A DNA stretch of 64,000 nt, taken from positions 22,740,001-22,804,000 of the forward strand of contig JARWIR010000008.1 of assembly GCA_029959085.1 (NCBI GenBank), written 5' to 3'. Positions 9,518 through 21,387 of this stretch are shown in pieces; within the stretch, counting starts at the first letter, position 1; each line of letters starts with the position of its first letter. The position numbers and the translations under genes were made by a program. Origin of the DNA: Nemophila menziesii (lineage: Eukaryota > Streptophyta > Magnoliopsida > Boraginales > Hydrophyllaceae). The notes beneath the pieces were generated by a model that saw only the letters and a list, made by a program, of their open reading frames with translations, did not search any database and was not told the origin of the DNA.

Positions 9518-12500
9518 TTACGAAACTGTCCGTCCATAACATACAGATGCAAGATACAAATTCTTTGCCCATTTCTCCTGTAAAACAAAACAATAAAGCT
9601 TCTAAATATATATATTTATAAAAATAAACAATAAATAAATAAATAATTACCTTGACATGTGTGCTAGGGAAAGCAGAAGTACGAAGAGTCTCTTGAGTTT
9701 CATCAACAGGCTTTCTCCTCGGTACACTTAACACAAGGGCAGTTTGGTCCATAGTAGCTGCTGTAGAAGTAATACGATATCCACTATCCCATCTTCTATG
9801 AACACCTTCACTTGGATAAAGGAAATCCAACTCCACAACCTATTAAAAACAACCAAATTTCAACACATATACATACATATATAAATTATATAATAATAAA
9901 TAATTACAAACCTGATCAGAAAATCCAGCACCACGAGACATAATAACAGCCCATCTACTCCCAGAAGTAGCCATTGAAGTAACAAAAAAACCTTCTTTCC
10001 ATTTCTTATTAATCCATTTATACGGAAATGCATCACTAACTTTATACGATTGTTGTAAATACTGTGTTCCTGTAACAACATAAAATAACAATCAATTTTT
10101 TGTTTCTTTTTTTTTCTTAAAAAGACACTAACCTTTGGACATTACAACCAATGAACTACCACTAGTAGAACCAGCTACAGCTGTAATATAGTAATTCTTT
10201 TCCCATTGCTCCATTATATATTCCTAATCAGTTAATTCATTCTTAGTAAAGCATTTAATAGACAAACAAAAACAAAAACAAACCTTATGAAGAAAAAAAG
10301 GTGAAAGTTCATAAACTTGAGAAGTAAAGCCAGTTCCAGCGTCCATAATTAAAGCCCATAAATTTTGACACGAAGCAACACAACTAATATACAATCCATC
10401 TTCATTTCCTTTATCGATATGTTGTGGAAGCCTTAAATCCGCCACATTGTAATGATACCTTTTTTTACCATAACAATAAATAAAATAAATAAATAATTTT
10501 TTTTAACCAAAAAAATAAAAAAAACAGTGCTTACTTTACATTACCTTTGTTTCATAGGTCTACGAGCATTATAAACACTTATCCATTGAGTAGCAGGCAT
10601 ACCCATACGAACTCTCTTTCTCGGTTGTTCATCATCTTGATCTTCAAAACTTAATCTTCCTCTTTTATGACCCACTTGATATATAAGCTGTTTATATATA
10701 ATTACATTTCGTAAATCTCAAATCCAATATAAAAAAATAAATTAATATTTTATTACCTTCTGAGCACCGTCAGTATTAATAGGTCTAACATCAGGGTTTA
10801 ATCCGATAATACCATCGAAAAGCGACACATATTTAGCGTAATTAGGTTCTTCGTCGTATTTTAAATTCACGATATGTTCCATAAATAGCTTAAACGGTTC
10901 AGGGCAAAAACAAGTTAAAGCTTCTGGTGAGGTACCCATTTTTTTCTTACATACGAGATGACCTTTATTATCACCCTAAATATATTAAAATAAAATCATG
11001 TTAATATAATTTTTTACGATAAAAAAAAAGAAAAAAGAAAAACCTGATATCCTTGCCAAGGAAGGCGTCCTCTAAGAAGGAAAATAAGTGTATAAGCGAG
11101 AGATTCTAAATCATCTCTTCTACTAGCAGTTCTTCCTAAATGAGCGTGTACACTTGCATATCGTACAGTTCCTCTGTAAAAAATAAATTAATAAATAAAA
11201 TGGTGAAATTAAGTTTATTAATTTATTATTATATACCTGAAAACATCGGGCCTTTGATCATACTCAACGTGTAGGCCCGTTGTGCCATCGCGCCATCGAG
11301 TAGCTGATAAAGAATATATGGTAAGAAAGTGAATTGAATATATAAAGGGTAAAAAAGGAATTAATTATTTATTTAGTTATTGTTTATTACCTAGGCCAAG
11401 ATCAACTAAAAAGAGTTTTTTCTCATCAGGTGTTCCTGGAAGACCAAGTAAAAAATTCTCGGGCTTTACATCTCCGTGAACGTATCTGTAAAAAATGTAC
11501 GATATTAGTTTTTTTAATCATCGTATACTGAAAAAACTAAAGATTAAATGACGAATTTACCCTCTAGAGTGCATTTTCTCGAGTATAGATATAGCTTCTA
11601 TTGCGATACAAGCAACCATTTCAGTAGACATCCTGGTTTAATGATAAAGAAAAAGAAAAAAGAAAATAATCGGTTAAAGTAATAATTTTTTGTTTATTAG
11701 TAGTAAAAATTAATAAATCATGTTTAACTTACATATGTGCGTTATTATTCCAAACATCCCATAAACTAGGTCCGAGAATATCCATAACCTGTACAATAAC
11801 GAGTAAGAAGATCTGGTAAAATAAGAAATAATTAAAGTATTGAAAATGTACCATGATGTAATAATCTCCTTGACGGCCTTTAAAGTGGGCCCGAGGTACA
11901 CCGTGACTTCCACCGAGTGTACTGTAACAATATAAACAATATAAATAATATAAAATTAGTGTAAGATTCATACAATTTAGAAAAACCCGAGAAAATGTTG
12001 GACTTACTTGTAAACTTGCCATTCATGAGGAGGTCCATAATTACAGCCTTTACTATTTCGATGCTCGAATTTTAATGCCACCTATATATATAATTACTAT
12101 TAAGTTCTGAAAAATGTAATTTTTTCGAATTTGGAAAAAGAAAAGGAAAATGAAAAATACCTCTAAAGCACCTGGACCAGTTCTATCATTAGCTATACCA
12201 CCTGAAACTCTACGACCAACGTACACCTGTCCAAATCCTCCTTTTCCTAGTTTTCTTTCGGTTCTATACATAGGTGAACCTCCAACTTGTACCTGTAAGA
12301 AAAACATCATTTAATTACATCGATTTTATGTTATGAACATGTGATACGAATAATCGTTTAGTTTAAAGTCAAACGATCTGTGATTAACGCACGTGTCGAT
12401 TGTTATTAATGACTGATTCGATAATATTCGACAAACATTTATCGAAAGATTCGAACTTTTTGTTAAATTAAATTTTAGTGTTCGAAATTGGAATCAAACA

Positions 12501-13125
12501 AGTGCTATTTAATCTATCTGATCTTGAAGATTCTCGTAATCAAAACAATCGAATCTATTTGAAACAAAGGCGAAACCTTTTCAATCAAGTTGTGATAATG
12601 TGATACCCATTTGCAATTTCCACTAAAGTTACCATAAAAACTCTTGGATTTACAGTTATATTGCATTAAAAAACAAATAATAAGACATACAGACACAAAT
12701 TAGTGAATTGGATATATTAATGGTGGTAAATGAAAGTACAAGTATCTTACCCTTTCAGGAATTGAACCAAAGGTAGCATCTTCATCACCTGCATGAGCCT
12801 TATCAGCACTCTTAGCACCACCACCATCCATAGGCTTATCACCGTCTCCTTCCTTAATTTCTACACGCGCCGCTTGTTCTTCCCTAGCTTTTACACCTGC
12901 TTCTGCCGCCTCAGCAACTACGTTTTCATCAACCGGCTGTACCTCCGCCGCTGCTTCAGCTGCCGCCGCTCTTCTTCTCCTTGTCCTAGTAGCAATCGCC
13001 TCTCCTTCGATTAAATTATTCTGATTGTTTTCGTTAATATTATTTTTATTGGTGGTACGCGGCTGTTCTTGCGGTTGTTTAGCTCGGCGACCTCTACCCA
13101 CTCCACCACCACGCTTCACAGGCAT
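9518..13125 (-). CDS. HD16: Casein kinase 1-like protein HD16 / MUT9-like kinase (MLK/PPK family), 16 exons
   Basis: Serine/threonine kinase expected in the nucleus. Arabidopsis relatives phosphorylate histones and light-signalling factors, and rice HD16/EL1 acts in flowering time and gibberellin response. Exons, in order of translation: 13125-12751, 12292-12161, 12081-12008, 11921-11852, 11788-11733, 11632-11561, 11485-11391, 11303-11237, 11173-11044, 10975-10757, 10687-10545, 10458-10284, 10223-10133, 10069-9912, 9839-9651, 9577-9518. All introns are GT-AG; the sum is 2106 nt, giving 701 residues plus TAA, the family's usual length. Residues 1-125 are a basic, Ala/Glu-rich tail ([19 protein letters not shown]). 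The kinase domain starts near 134: GKGGFG 141-146, Lys173 in VALK, Glu189, HGDVKPEN 263-270 (Asp265) and DLG 288-290. HGD for HRD and DLG for DFG are normal in this family. 437-457 is a possible nuclear signal (KRGR, then RKRVR). The C-terminal half ends GRTVS. Confidence 0.97.
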
Positions 13126-13132
13126 CGTTCAT
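13094..13132 (-). other. Upstream ORF overlapping the kinase start
   Basis: An ATG lies 7 nt upstream of the kinase ATG in another frame and has A at -3, as does the main ATG. It encodes 12 codons and stops with TAG inside the coding region. Because it overlaps the true start, ribosomes that use it cannot simply resume at the kinase ATG. Whether it is used is unknown. Confidence 0.5.
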
Positions 13133-13620
13133 CCTCCAATTCTCATCTCTGTCTCAAACCCTAACACAAAACACACACAAACTTCCTATCTCACACACTA
13201 TACACAGTAATCAGTCGTGAAATCACACCACACAATGCGTTTATCGAAAATGTTGACTAAATTACTGCATCGCCGTCTCCACCTCCACCGCTTCTGCTAC
13301 TGATTGTTAACTGTGACGATGAAACCAAAGAACTAAGTTAAAATGAAAAATCGAAAACAATCGCGATATGAAATGATGATCAATCAGTAAATCGAGAGAG
13401 TTTAAGAAAATTAGGGATCTTTAGAGAAATGGAAAATAAAACCCGATTCGATTACTTTTCGGAGAAAATCAAGAGAAAAATAAAGAAATGAGAGAGACAA
13501 TACACATACATATATATGATACTCGAGTAAATAGATAGATACACATACAAGTAAGTACAAGTATACTGTGTAGTAGTATATTTTAGTGTGGAGAGTATTA
13601 CTACTATTTAAATATAAATA
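13126..13620 (-). promoter_or_regulatory. Kinase 5' leader and core promoter candidate
   Basis: Reading on the minus strand, a TATA-like TATTTATATTTAAATAG lies at 13620-13604. It is followed by a second weak TATATATG near 13516-13508 and a pyrimidine-rich leader (CTCTCTCATTTC and similar) near 13500-13430, typical of plant 5' UTRs. The leader would be about 400-480 nt if transcription starts just below 13600. A leader intron cannot be excluded. Confidence 0.45.
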
Positions 13621-15103
13621 GGGTTAGTAACGAAATATTGGAATTACATGTAATGAGTGGGTGCCGTTGTTTTTTTTTTTCTTTTGTTCAACAAGGGCCG
13701 TTGATGAGATTTGATTAAATGGTGTAGATGTGATTTTAAAATTAGCTTAGGATATTTTATTTTGAAATTAAATGAAAAAACTATTTATTTATTTTTTTAA
13801 TACATGGGTGTCTGAACCAGATTTCACGCACCATGACTAATCTCACACACCACGACTAATCACATAGTAAATATACACACCTCCCCATGCATATTCCAAG
13901 TAAATCAAACCTAGGTTACCTATATTCAGAGAGAGAATTCGAACTATATATCTCTTGTTTCACCTTTTTAAGGGTTGAATAATAGTAAAATTTTGGACAG
14001 TTGAGCTAACACAACTAGTTCAAAAAAAAAAACTATTTTGTTTACGGGGATATTTTGTTTACAAGGATGCATGGTCAAATTTGGAAAAGATAGTCATTTT
14101 TTTAAAAATGCATAGTCAAATTAGGGATAGGTAGATTTGTAAGATCGGTGACATAATTACATTCGTATCGTATTGATCAAGAAACACGCATATATCGTTA
14201 AAAGAAAAAATTATAACTAAATCCACATTCATTAATTATCGAATTTTAGAATTCTTTATCAAATCTGTATTTGTTACGCGGATACAGTATATTTGTGATT
14301 AATCCATATCCGCAATAGTTTAATAATTTTAAAATAAATCAACCTTACATAACAAAGTGCTTATTTAGAAATGTTTTTTAAAAAAATGCTTAAGTATTTC
14401 TAAATCCTTAAAAGTTTTTTGAAAACTTTTAGAAGAAAAATCAAATATGTGCGTCTTAAAAAATACCTAAATAATTCTAGATTTCATCTTTTCTTATATA
14501 ATTTTTATAAATATTCTAATTTTATTCAAAGAGATTTTTTTTACTTTTAAAATAAACCGTTCCAAACGAGTCATAAGTAATAAAAATTAATTAATTAAAC
14601 CAGGAAAAAATAAACTAATGTAAATTTTTACAATAAACCATAAGTTTAACACTGTTTGTCATAAATTAGTAGTAACGTGAAAAATCTGCGAGATATATTA
14701 CAATATGATATACTTTTGGTGTCTTCTCGTGTTCAGTTTTGATTTAGAGTAATTTATTGGAAGCTAGGAGCTAGTTGGGTTTTTACGCCGTTTGTTTGGC
14801 GTTCTATTTTGTCGTGTATTCCTGTTTATATAGTTGTATTATTTTTTGGATTATATTGAAGAGAAAATAAAAGGAAGTATTGCTAACTAAAGAAAAAAAT
14901 CATGGTCTTCTTTTGTTGTCGGTAAAGTAATTATCGTATAACCATAAGAGTTTAATATAAAACATAAACAAAAACACATGCATACGACTTGAGCATAAGA
15001 AAAACTCAACACATTCATGTTCAATATAGAACTGCACATATTATGTCAATACTTGCATAAAATATGAAGGATGTGCAATATCAAATAAATCAAATATATG
15101 CAG
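13621..15103. other. Intergenic, no gene recognised
   Basis: AT-rich, with short homopolymers and no ORF or TIR that I can support. It ends where the LTR at 15104 begins. Confidence 0.4.
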
Positions 15104-17712
15104 TGGTGGTCCCTTGCGTGTTCTAAAAATAATGCAATAAGGAAAAGAGAACCACAACTGCAAGTGTATAGTTGTCCCAAGTAATACATGTGATAAACAA
15201 GTTCGATCTCAGGGACGGATTGGTTTACTCTAATGCTATCGATTAGTGAGATAATTGCAAATGACGGAAATATAAAAGATATAATGTTTGTTGGGGTTTT
15301 TGATTAACAATCTAAAATGCGAATGTAAATTAAATACTAAGTAAATTATACTAGAATGTAAATGCGCAAGTAAAAAGATGTAGACGCGAGAGAAAAGTAG
15401 TACTTGAGTCACGCTAGGGTTTTACCGCAATCTTTTCTAATGAATGTTTCCTTTTTAAGGGTTGAGTTATCATTCTAACGCTAGTCAGGATTCTCAATTC
15501 TCTTAGCCCCTATCAGGGTGGACCTAAAAGCTCTCATACGGTCTTCTAAACCCCGTCAGAATGATTAAAACCACTTTTTGATGATTAAATCTTACCTCAT
15601 TGGCTAATGGCTAGTCAAGTCTGTCAAGGACATTGGCGGATACCATCAATGATTACTTAGTTCTATACCCAAACCCCCCGTCAAGGTGATCCATACGCCA
15701 CTATATGGAACAGCCTAGGTACTATTACTTATTTCTAGTTCATGACGCTAAAAATAATAATTAAGTTCAAAGTGAAAACCAACGAAGAACAAAAACTCAA
15801 TTTAAATTAAAATTCCAAATTGGAAAACACTGATTATTCAAAATTGGGTTCAACCCATGTTGCGATTCTCAAGTACAATAATAACGTGGGGCAATTATAA
15901 AACAAGGCCCCTACAACATAAGCTTTATAAAAAACGTCCCCACTCCTAACTACCCAATCCCCATCTAACTAAATACCAAAAAAACCAATAATACCCCTCC
16001 CGCTATACCTATATCACAGTGTGAACCCAAGAACCCCGTTTCCCCTTCCTATTAGGTTTCGAATCTGAAACCCACCTCCCACCTCCCTCTCTTCTCTCTC
16101 CTGTAAACCCTCTACTCTCCCTCGTCTCTCTCATACACCCGCCCCCATCAGCACTCCTTCTCCACCATCCTCTCTCACCACGAACGCAGCAGAGAAGACC
16201 ACCACCATCGCTGGGGCTCCTCACATCGCTGCTGCTGCTTCGATGACAAAACACCACTGCCACAGCGCTACTTCGAGGACCACCTCAGCTGTGACGAGCA
16301 CCACCACCAAATCCAGATCTCACCACCACACCCTGAAACAGCAGCACCCAGATCTCACAACCAACAGTAGCACCAACGCAGCGTCTCGTCTTCCCCGTCG
16401 CCTCCATTGGTCGACGATGTACAGCGGATCGGAGATGATATAAGCATAGCAAATCTGTACGGCAAGATGAGATCCATGAAGAAGCTAACGACTGCCGCGC
16501 CAGATCTGGTTCGTGACACCTCCCGCCGCTGCGTAGGTTGAACATCTGCACCACGGCGAAGGAGACTCAGATCCACCAGCAGCACCTTCATCTCCTGATT
16601 CCCTGCAAACGAAAACCGAGGTCTGCTCCATCACCGACCACGACCAAATCTTCTGCCGGAGCTCTGCTGCGCCACCAACCACCCTTCGCGAACAAGATCC
16701 ACCACCAGCAACCCTTCTCTGCAGCTTTTAATTTTTGTTTTATATTTGTTTTTATGTGTTTTTTTATTAAAACGAACTGTTTTTCTGCAGAAACAGTACA
16801 GCCCCATCTGGGTACAGCCCCATCTGGGTCCAGCCCCATCTGCTGCACCAATAAAGCTTGGATCCAGCGAATTAAAGAGATTCTGCCGCCGTCACAGTGG
16901 TGGTGCTCGACAGTGCAGTTATGGTTTTTTTTTTAATTTTTAAATGGGTTTTTTAATTTTATGTAGTTGTATTTTGTAGAAATGAACAGGAAGCTGGTGC
17001 AGACCCGTGAACCCCCCAATGGGCACAGCCCCCTGAACCCCAATTGGGCACAGACCCTTGAACCATTGGATAATATTTGACAGCATTACCATGACTTTAG
17101 ACCATTTGAGCTGGGTGCAGGCCCAATGGGTACAGCCCCATCTGGATGACTGTAGTGGATGACTGTAGTGGATGACTGTAGTACCAAAGGAATTATATAT
17201 TGTACTTCACTAAACGTATTAAAAAATTAAAAAATTGCCCGTGACCTGCAAATGTCCACGTAATGATAGCTGAAATTTGTAATACAAAGAGGCATGGGTC
17301 TGTACCCATTTAAAATTGATAAAGTCTCTGAAAAATTCAAAGAAATATTTAATTTACATAATAAATACAAAAGAAATGTTAAAGGGTATAGAGGTAAAAA
17401 TGAGTAACTAGAATTGTAACTAAGGACTTTAATAGTAGATGTAAGGAACTAGGCTCTAAAATATAAAGTTTTTGATAGTTAGGCTTGATTTTGTAATTTC
17501 CTCTAATAACTTATCTCATAATTGAAATTAAAATAAAAGCAGAAATAAAAATAATAGAATTCATGTTCAAGAGAAAGAGAATAAAATTAAAAGACCTAAT
17601 TAGGAGGTTGGAATGGCTGTTGATTTGGAGATGTTGAAGTCTCCAGCTCTAGCTTTTTCCTTCTTCCTTGCTTCTGTCTTTTTCTCTCATGCTCTTTCAG
17701 TGTCTGGCTTCG
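15104..17712 (-). mobile_element. TGATGTCTCC-family LTR, 3' part only (interrupted)
   Basis: Read on the minus strand, the sequence ends ...GGGACCACCA at 15104, like the 1.9-kb LTR at 29664-31577 (...GGACCCACCA). Shared landmarks include the ACTTGCAGTT/ACTTGCGGTT phrase near the end (15150), the CCCGTCAAGGTGATCC block (about 15680) and, at 17640-17690, the start-of-transcript region GAAGCAAGGA...GCTAGAGCTGGAG. About 984 bp remain once the nested element is removed. The U3 half is missing and the sequence joins a full LTR at 17713. No primer site follows 15104. Confidence 0.7.
15886..17503. mobile_element. GC-rich TIR element nested in an LTR (1618 bp)
   Basis: It interrupts the LTR between 7-bp copies of TAATAAC (15879-15885 and 17504-17510). 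The ends are imperfect inverted repeats: GTGGGGCAATTATAAAACAA on the left, and GAGGAAATTACAAAATCAAG when the right end is read inward. The left half (16020-16720) is unusually GC- and CT-rich, with short Pro/Ser/Arg-rich ORFs on both strands. The right half has CAGCCCCATCTGG repeats at 16800-16845 and 17120-17155 and a GGATGACTGTAGT repeat at 17150-17180. No transposase is visible. A sister element is at 35421-36748. Mutator- or hAT-type is possible; the superfamily is not settled. Confidence 0.7.
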
Positions 17713-19240
17713 TGGTGTCGGCTAAGGTGTGATAAAAATAAGATATAAATTATGCAACTAACAACCCTAGCCTAAACACGTTACTCACTGCAAGTATCCC
17801 ATATCGTATGCAAGTTTTAATGATAAATAAGATTCGTTCCTTAGAGACTACGAAGTTAGAGAGAACTTATGCAAATATCAAGTGCAACTAAGAAAGCTAG
17901 ATAAATAATACGTTGTAAATAAAAGACGAATACAATTTTTGAAATAACATAATTAACTAAGTAAATTAAAGACATAAATAAATAAAGAGAGAAACAGATA
18001 GTATGAGAGTTTAGCTCGAGATATAGCAAGTAATTCCCACTAGTCTTGTTTATTCTAATCATGTAAGAGAGAATTGTGTGATATGCAATAGCCAGGATTC
18101 TATATTCCTCCTAACCCCCTTCCAGGTGGACTTAGGTGGCGAACTAAAAATTGGCAGGGGACTTGGGTAAGGGGACCATGAAATAATGATTGATGATTAA
18201 ATCTCAAACCCTAATGGCTATCTAGTTAGGCAGGCCCTTCCGGATCACTACCCCCACACTAGACGTTTATGTGGTGTTATAATAATTAGACACCCCTTCC
18301 GAGTGACCATCTAACTACTATTAAGGTAATCCTATACGTTGCGCACCGCAAGAACTATAGATAATAAATCAAAACACATAAAACAGAGAATAAAACACGA
18401 ATATCAATTTAAATGCGAACATCCCAAATTAAAATAGATGTAAAACAAGTCTAGGGTTCGTACCCATATGCTAATCTCAAGCTAAAATAAATTTAGTTCA
18501 TACTAGAGAAAGAAAAGGAAACAATTACAAATTTGAAGGCTTGTGAAGGCATAATTTGACGTCTAACTCCTTCCAGACTTCTTTTCTCTTGTTGTAAGCT
18601 TCCTCTTGGCTTAAGGTTTCGCCAAGGATGTGTTTATACTGATAAGAGGGTGTATTTATAGGTTTTTCCAAACCCTAGTTCGAAATATTGGAGTAGAAGA
18701 CAAGTAATAAGACTCTTTTCCAAATCAAATTCGTTTCCTAAAATATAGGAGAATGGAAAAACTGCTTCTGTTTTGTTTTGGTCGTAACATCTTCGTTATT
18801 GCTTCAATTTTCGTCTACTTTATATCGAAACGACCGTGTCGAAAATATCTACACTTTTCATTTAGATTGAATCTCCAAATAACCAGCCGATTTTAAGTTA
18901 TATTCATTTTAGTGGACGTAGCTGCAGAATTTCAGATTTACTTGACAACTTTTCTTTTTGTATTTATCTCTACTTCCTTTTATCTCCAATTTTCATCCAT
19001 ATATTCTTTCCTTTATCTCTTTGGAATTGATTTGGCATCGAATTAATTATCATATATCTTTAAAGCTTCACATTAAGAAACAAACTAAATCAAATATGCT
19101 CTAAAAATAATAAATCATCAAATCAAGACACGAAATAAGAAAATATCAAAATATGAGTGAAAATATATAATTAAATGCTCAAATACACCTAAAATAATGT
19201 CTCCAACCTAGATTATTATATCACAAATAGGGAGACATCA
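17713..19240 (-). mobile_element. TGATGTCTCC-family LTR, full length (1528 bp)
   Basis: On the minus strand it runs from TGATGTCTCCC at 19240 to ...GACACCA at 17713, so TG...CA. It matches the solo LTR at 39001-40530 in length and layout, including the terminal ATCACACC/CGACACCA region, TATAAATA (complement of 18653-18660) and the CCTTCCGGA-type stretch. Flanks are CTTCG (17708-17712) and CTTTG (19241-19245), a possible 5-bp target duplication with one change. However, the left flank is another LTR and the right flank is copia coding sequence, so a simple insertion does not fully explain the junction. Confidence 0.8.
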
Positions 19241-19241
19241 C

Positions 19242-19735
19242 TTTGCAACTCCTGCACAGATTCATAAATATCTGAAAGGAATTCTATCTCATTGTTTGTT
19301 TTTTAGAAAAGGTCTTATGCTTTGGGAAGCCTTTTTTTAGTCTGGTTGGGCTGCAAATTTATTTGATAGGCGGACAACTACTGGGTTTTTTTTTGTGTTT
19401 TAGGTCCTCACCTAGTCTCTTGGTCTTCAAAGAAGTAGACAACTGTTCCAAGATCTTCCACTGAGGTAGAACACAGAGTTACGACTCATACATCTGCTAA
19501 CTACAATAGTTTATTCTTATGCTACATGATCTTTGTATTTATTTACATCATATTATGTTGCACTATTACAATACTTATTGCACTAACTTCTAATCATGTA
19601 CTTCATACAATGGTCAAGCATGTGGATAATGACTTTCACTTTGTCAAAGAACAAGTGGTGTCTAAATTCCTTCACCTGTCATACATTCCTACCAAGGAGC
19701 TGCTTGCATATCTATTCACTAAGCATATAGCTTAA
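19242..19735 (+). pseudogene. Ty1/copia RNase H C-terminal remnant
   Basis: The reading starts FATPAQIHKYLKGILSH at 19242 and continues over frameshifts to the family phrase PHLVSWSSKK...TVPRSSTEVEHR near 19410-19480. The open piece 19526-19735 has HTMVKHVDNDFHFVKEQV and YIPTKELLAYLFTKHI before the stop, as at the end of copia polyproteins. Only the tail of pol is here. The upstream part is missing at the LTR junction. Confidence 0.85.
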
Positions 19736-19851
19736 TTAAAGTTTAACTATCTTGTTGCATAACTTCCTTTATCTCATACTAACTTCAGCTTGATGAGGAT
19801 AATAAATGAACATTTATAATGATCAATGTGAATGGCTAAGAGTCATCCTAA

Positions 19852-20441
19852 AGGTTTTCTTGGATTAAGGAGGGATATTTTAGGAAAGGAAAGGAAAGGA
19901 AAGAGTAAAAGATATATATCACCCATATTTGCTTCACCCCGTATATCACCCCTTATGTGGATGTTTAAATCACCAATAAAATTGCTTCTCTCTCCGAATT
20001 ATTTTATTTACTCTCTCTTTTGTTTAATGCCACATAGGGTGATATATAGGAGATGGAATAAGGTTGAAGCAAATATGGGTGACAATGCTCGGGATTAAAA
20101 TAGAGAGGATGACTTTATTAAAGGATTCTATATATTTAGTGTTTGGATTAGAAGTATGGATAATGTAAGGAAATAATTTTTATAGCTAAATGAATATTAT
20201 ACCCTTAGTAATGTATTTTACATATAAAGAATGAGGATAGTTTAGACATTACAACATAATAAAAAAACTGTCCTTCCCAATGACACCAAATCGAAGGGAT
20301 TGAATATATAGGTTCATAAGGAATTATAAGAATACTTTAATAAGCTTTCCTTTCTAATTATTTTTAATCAAACAAGAATGATATTGTTATTATCCTTTAA
20401 TACAATATCATCCCTCCCAATCCCCCAATCTAAACAAACCT
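19852..20441. mobile_element. PIF/Harbinger (Tourist-like) MITE, 590 bp
   Basis: Flanked by the trinucleotide TAA on both sides (19849-19851 and 20442-20444), the target preference of Harbinger elements. The ends are imperfect inverted repeats: AGGTTTTCTTGGATTAAGG and, read inward from the right, AGGTTTGTTTAGATTGGGG, each followed by GGGAGGGAT-like sequence. No transposase. It sits between the copia stop codon and the probable copia 3' LTR. Confidence 0.75.
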
Positions 20442-20448
20442 TAAGAGT

Positions 20449-20669
20449 TGTTAGGCCGTTACACATATCATCGTACAGTTAGTGATATAGTAATTAGTTA
20501 GTAAGCCAACTAGATAAGTGTATTAGTTAGTTAGCATTGAACATGAAGGTATGTATACTTATGTAAGTCATCAAATTGAAATGAAATGAATAAGATTTGA
20601 ATTTATTTTTTTTGGATTTCTTTGTCCCTCTTTCTTCTTTTTTATCTTATTCTTGTCAATTATCACACA
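20449..20669 (+). mobile_element. Probable copia 3' LTR (short or truncated)
   Basis: Starts TGTTAGGCCGTTACACATAT just after the MITE and ends near TATCACACA. The repeated TTAGTTAGT motifs and T/C-rich end resemble short plant copia LTRs. It follows the RNase H tail in the right orientation once the MITE is removed. The boundaries are tentative because no second LTR is in the window. Confidence 0.4.
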
Positions 20670-21387
20670 CTTCTCCCCGGGTCTAGTTAATAACTCCCAT
20701 AATGTAATTATAAAAATTTTAATCATCACTAAACTAAAAATCAACTCCTAATTATTTTTGGGACGGTTGGACAAACACCACTGGAATGTTATAAGTTTTA
20801 TCCCTATTTGAAATGAAAACCTGGATTTATATCTACATCATTTATTGATTATAATTAATAGGGAAAAGACACTCAATACCCCCTGAACTATGGCATGTTT
20901 CAAATTTTAAGTCTAGTTGCCCCAAAATTTATTATGTGCTCTATTATCACCTAATTTTGAATATTCTATGGCCCATTTTCCTCCAAACTTTTATTTGTAC
21001 CTCTTTAGCCCCCCCCCCCTCCACAAAATATTATTTCGTGCTCCCATTACGCTTTTTTAACATATTTCAAAATAATTAAAAATGAATACAATAATACTTA
21101 ATGGCTAAAATAGACGAACAACATATTAGAGTGTAACAAGGCCCAAAGTAAAATTTTAAATATATAAAAAAAACTTATAATTCGAAACAGGATATATAAA
21201 GTTCAAGAGATAAATAGTATATTTCCATAATTATTCAAATTCTTTTGTTTTGCAACCAAAAAGGCGTCAAAATATGCTTAAGTTAGGGATATAAAAGTCA
21301 AAACGTCATGTATTCTGGAAAACAAAACAAAAAAAAGCAAAAAACTCCAATGCCATTTTTTTATACTTCCTGAAGACTTTTACGAAC
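20670..21387. other. No gene; CCCCTGAACTATGG-type repeat end
   Basis: Contains GGGAAAAGACACTCAATACC near 20861-20880 and CCCCTGAACTATGG near 20880-20894, a phrase common at the ends of dispersed plant repeats, and a run of ten C near 21009-21018. I could not find a matching opposite end. Confidence 0.3.

Noticed and set aside
9860..10091. Separate small minus-strand ORFs between 9510 and 12310
   Set aside because: They are single exons of the kinase read into introns, or the wrong frame of the same exon (9860-10081); spliced together they give one 701-residue protein.
13025..13210. Plus-strand ORFs opposite the kinase first exon (also 12793-13014)
   Set aside because: They are antisense readings of the Arg/Ala-rich N-terminal exon; no family resemblance.
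16243..16936. Pro/Ser/Arg-rich ORFs on both strands
   Set aside because: Overlapping frames open because the segment is GC-rich; no domain, no conserved frame with the sister element.
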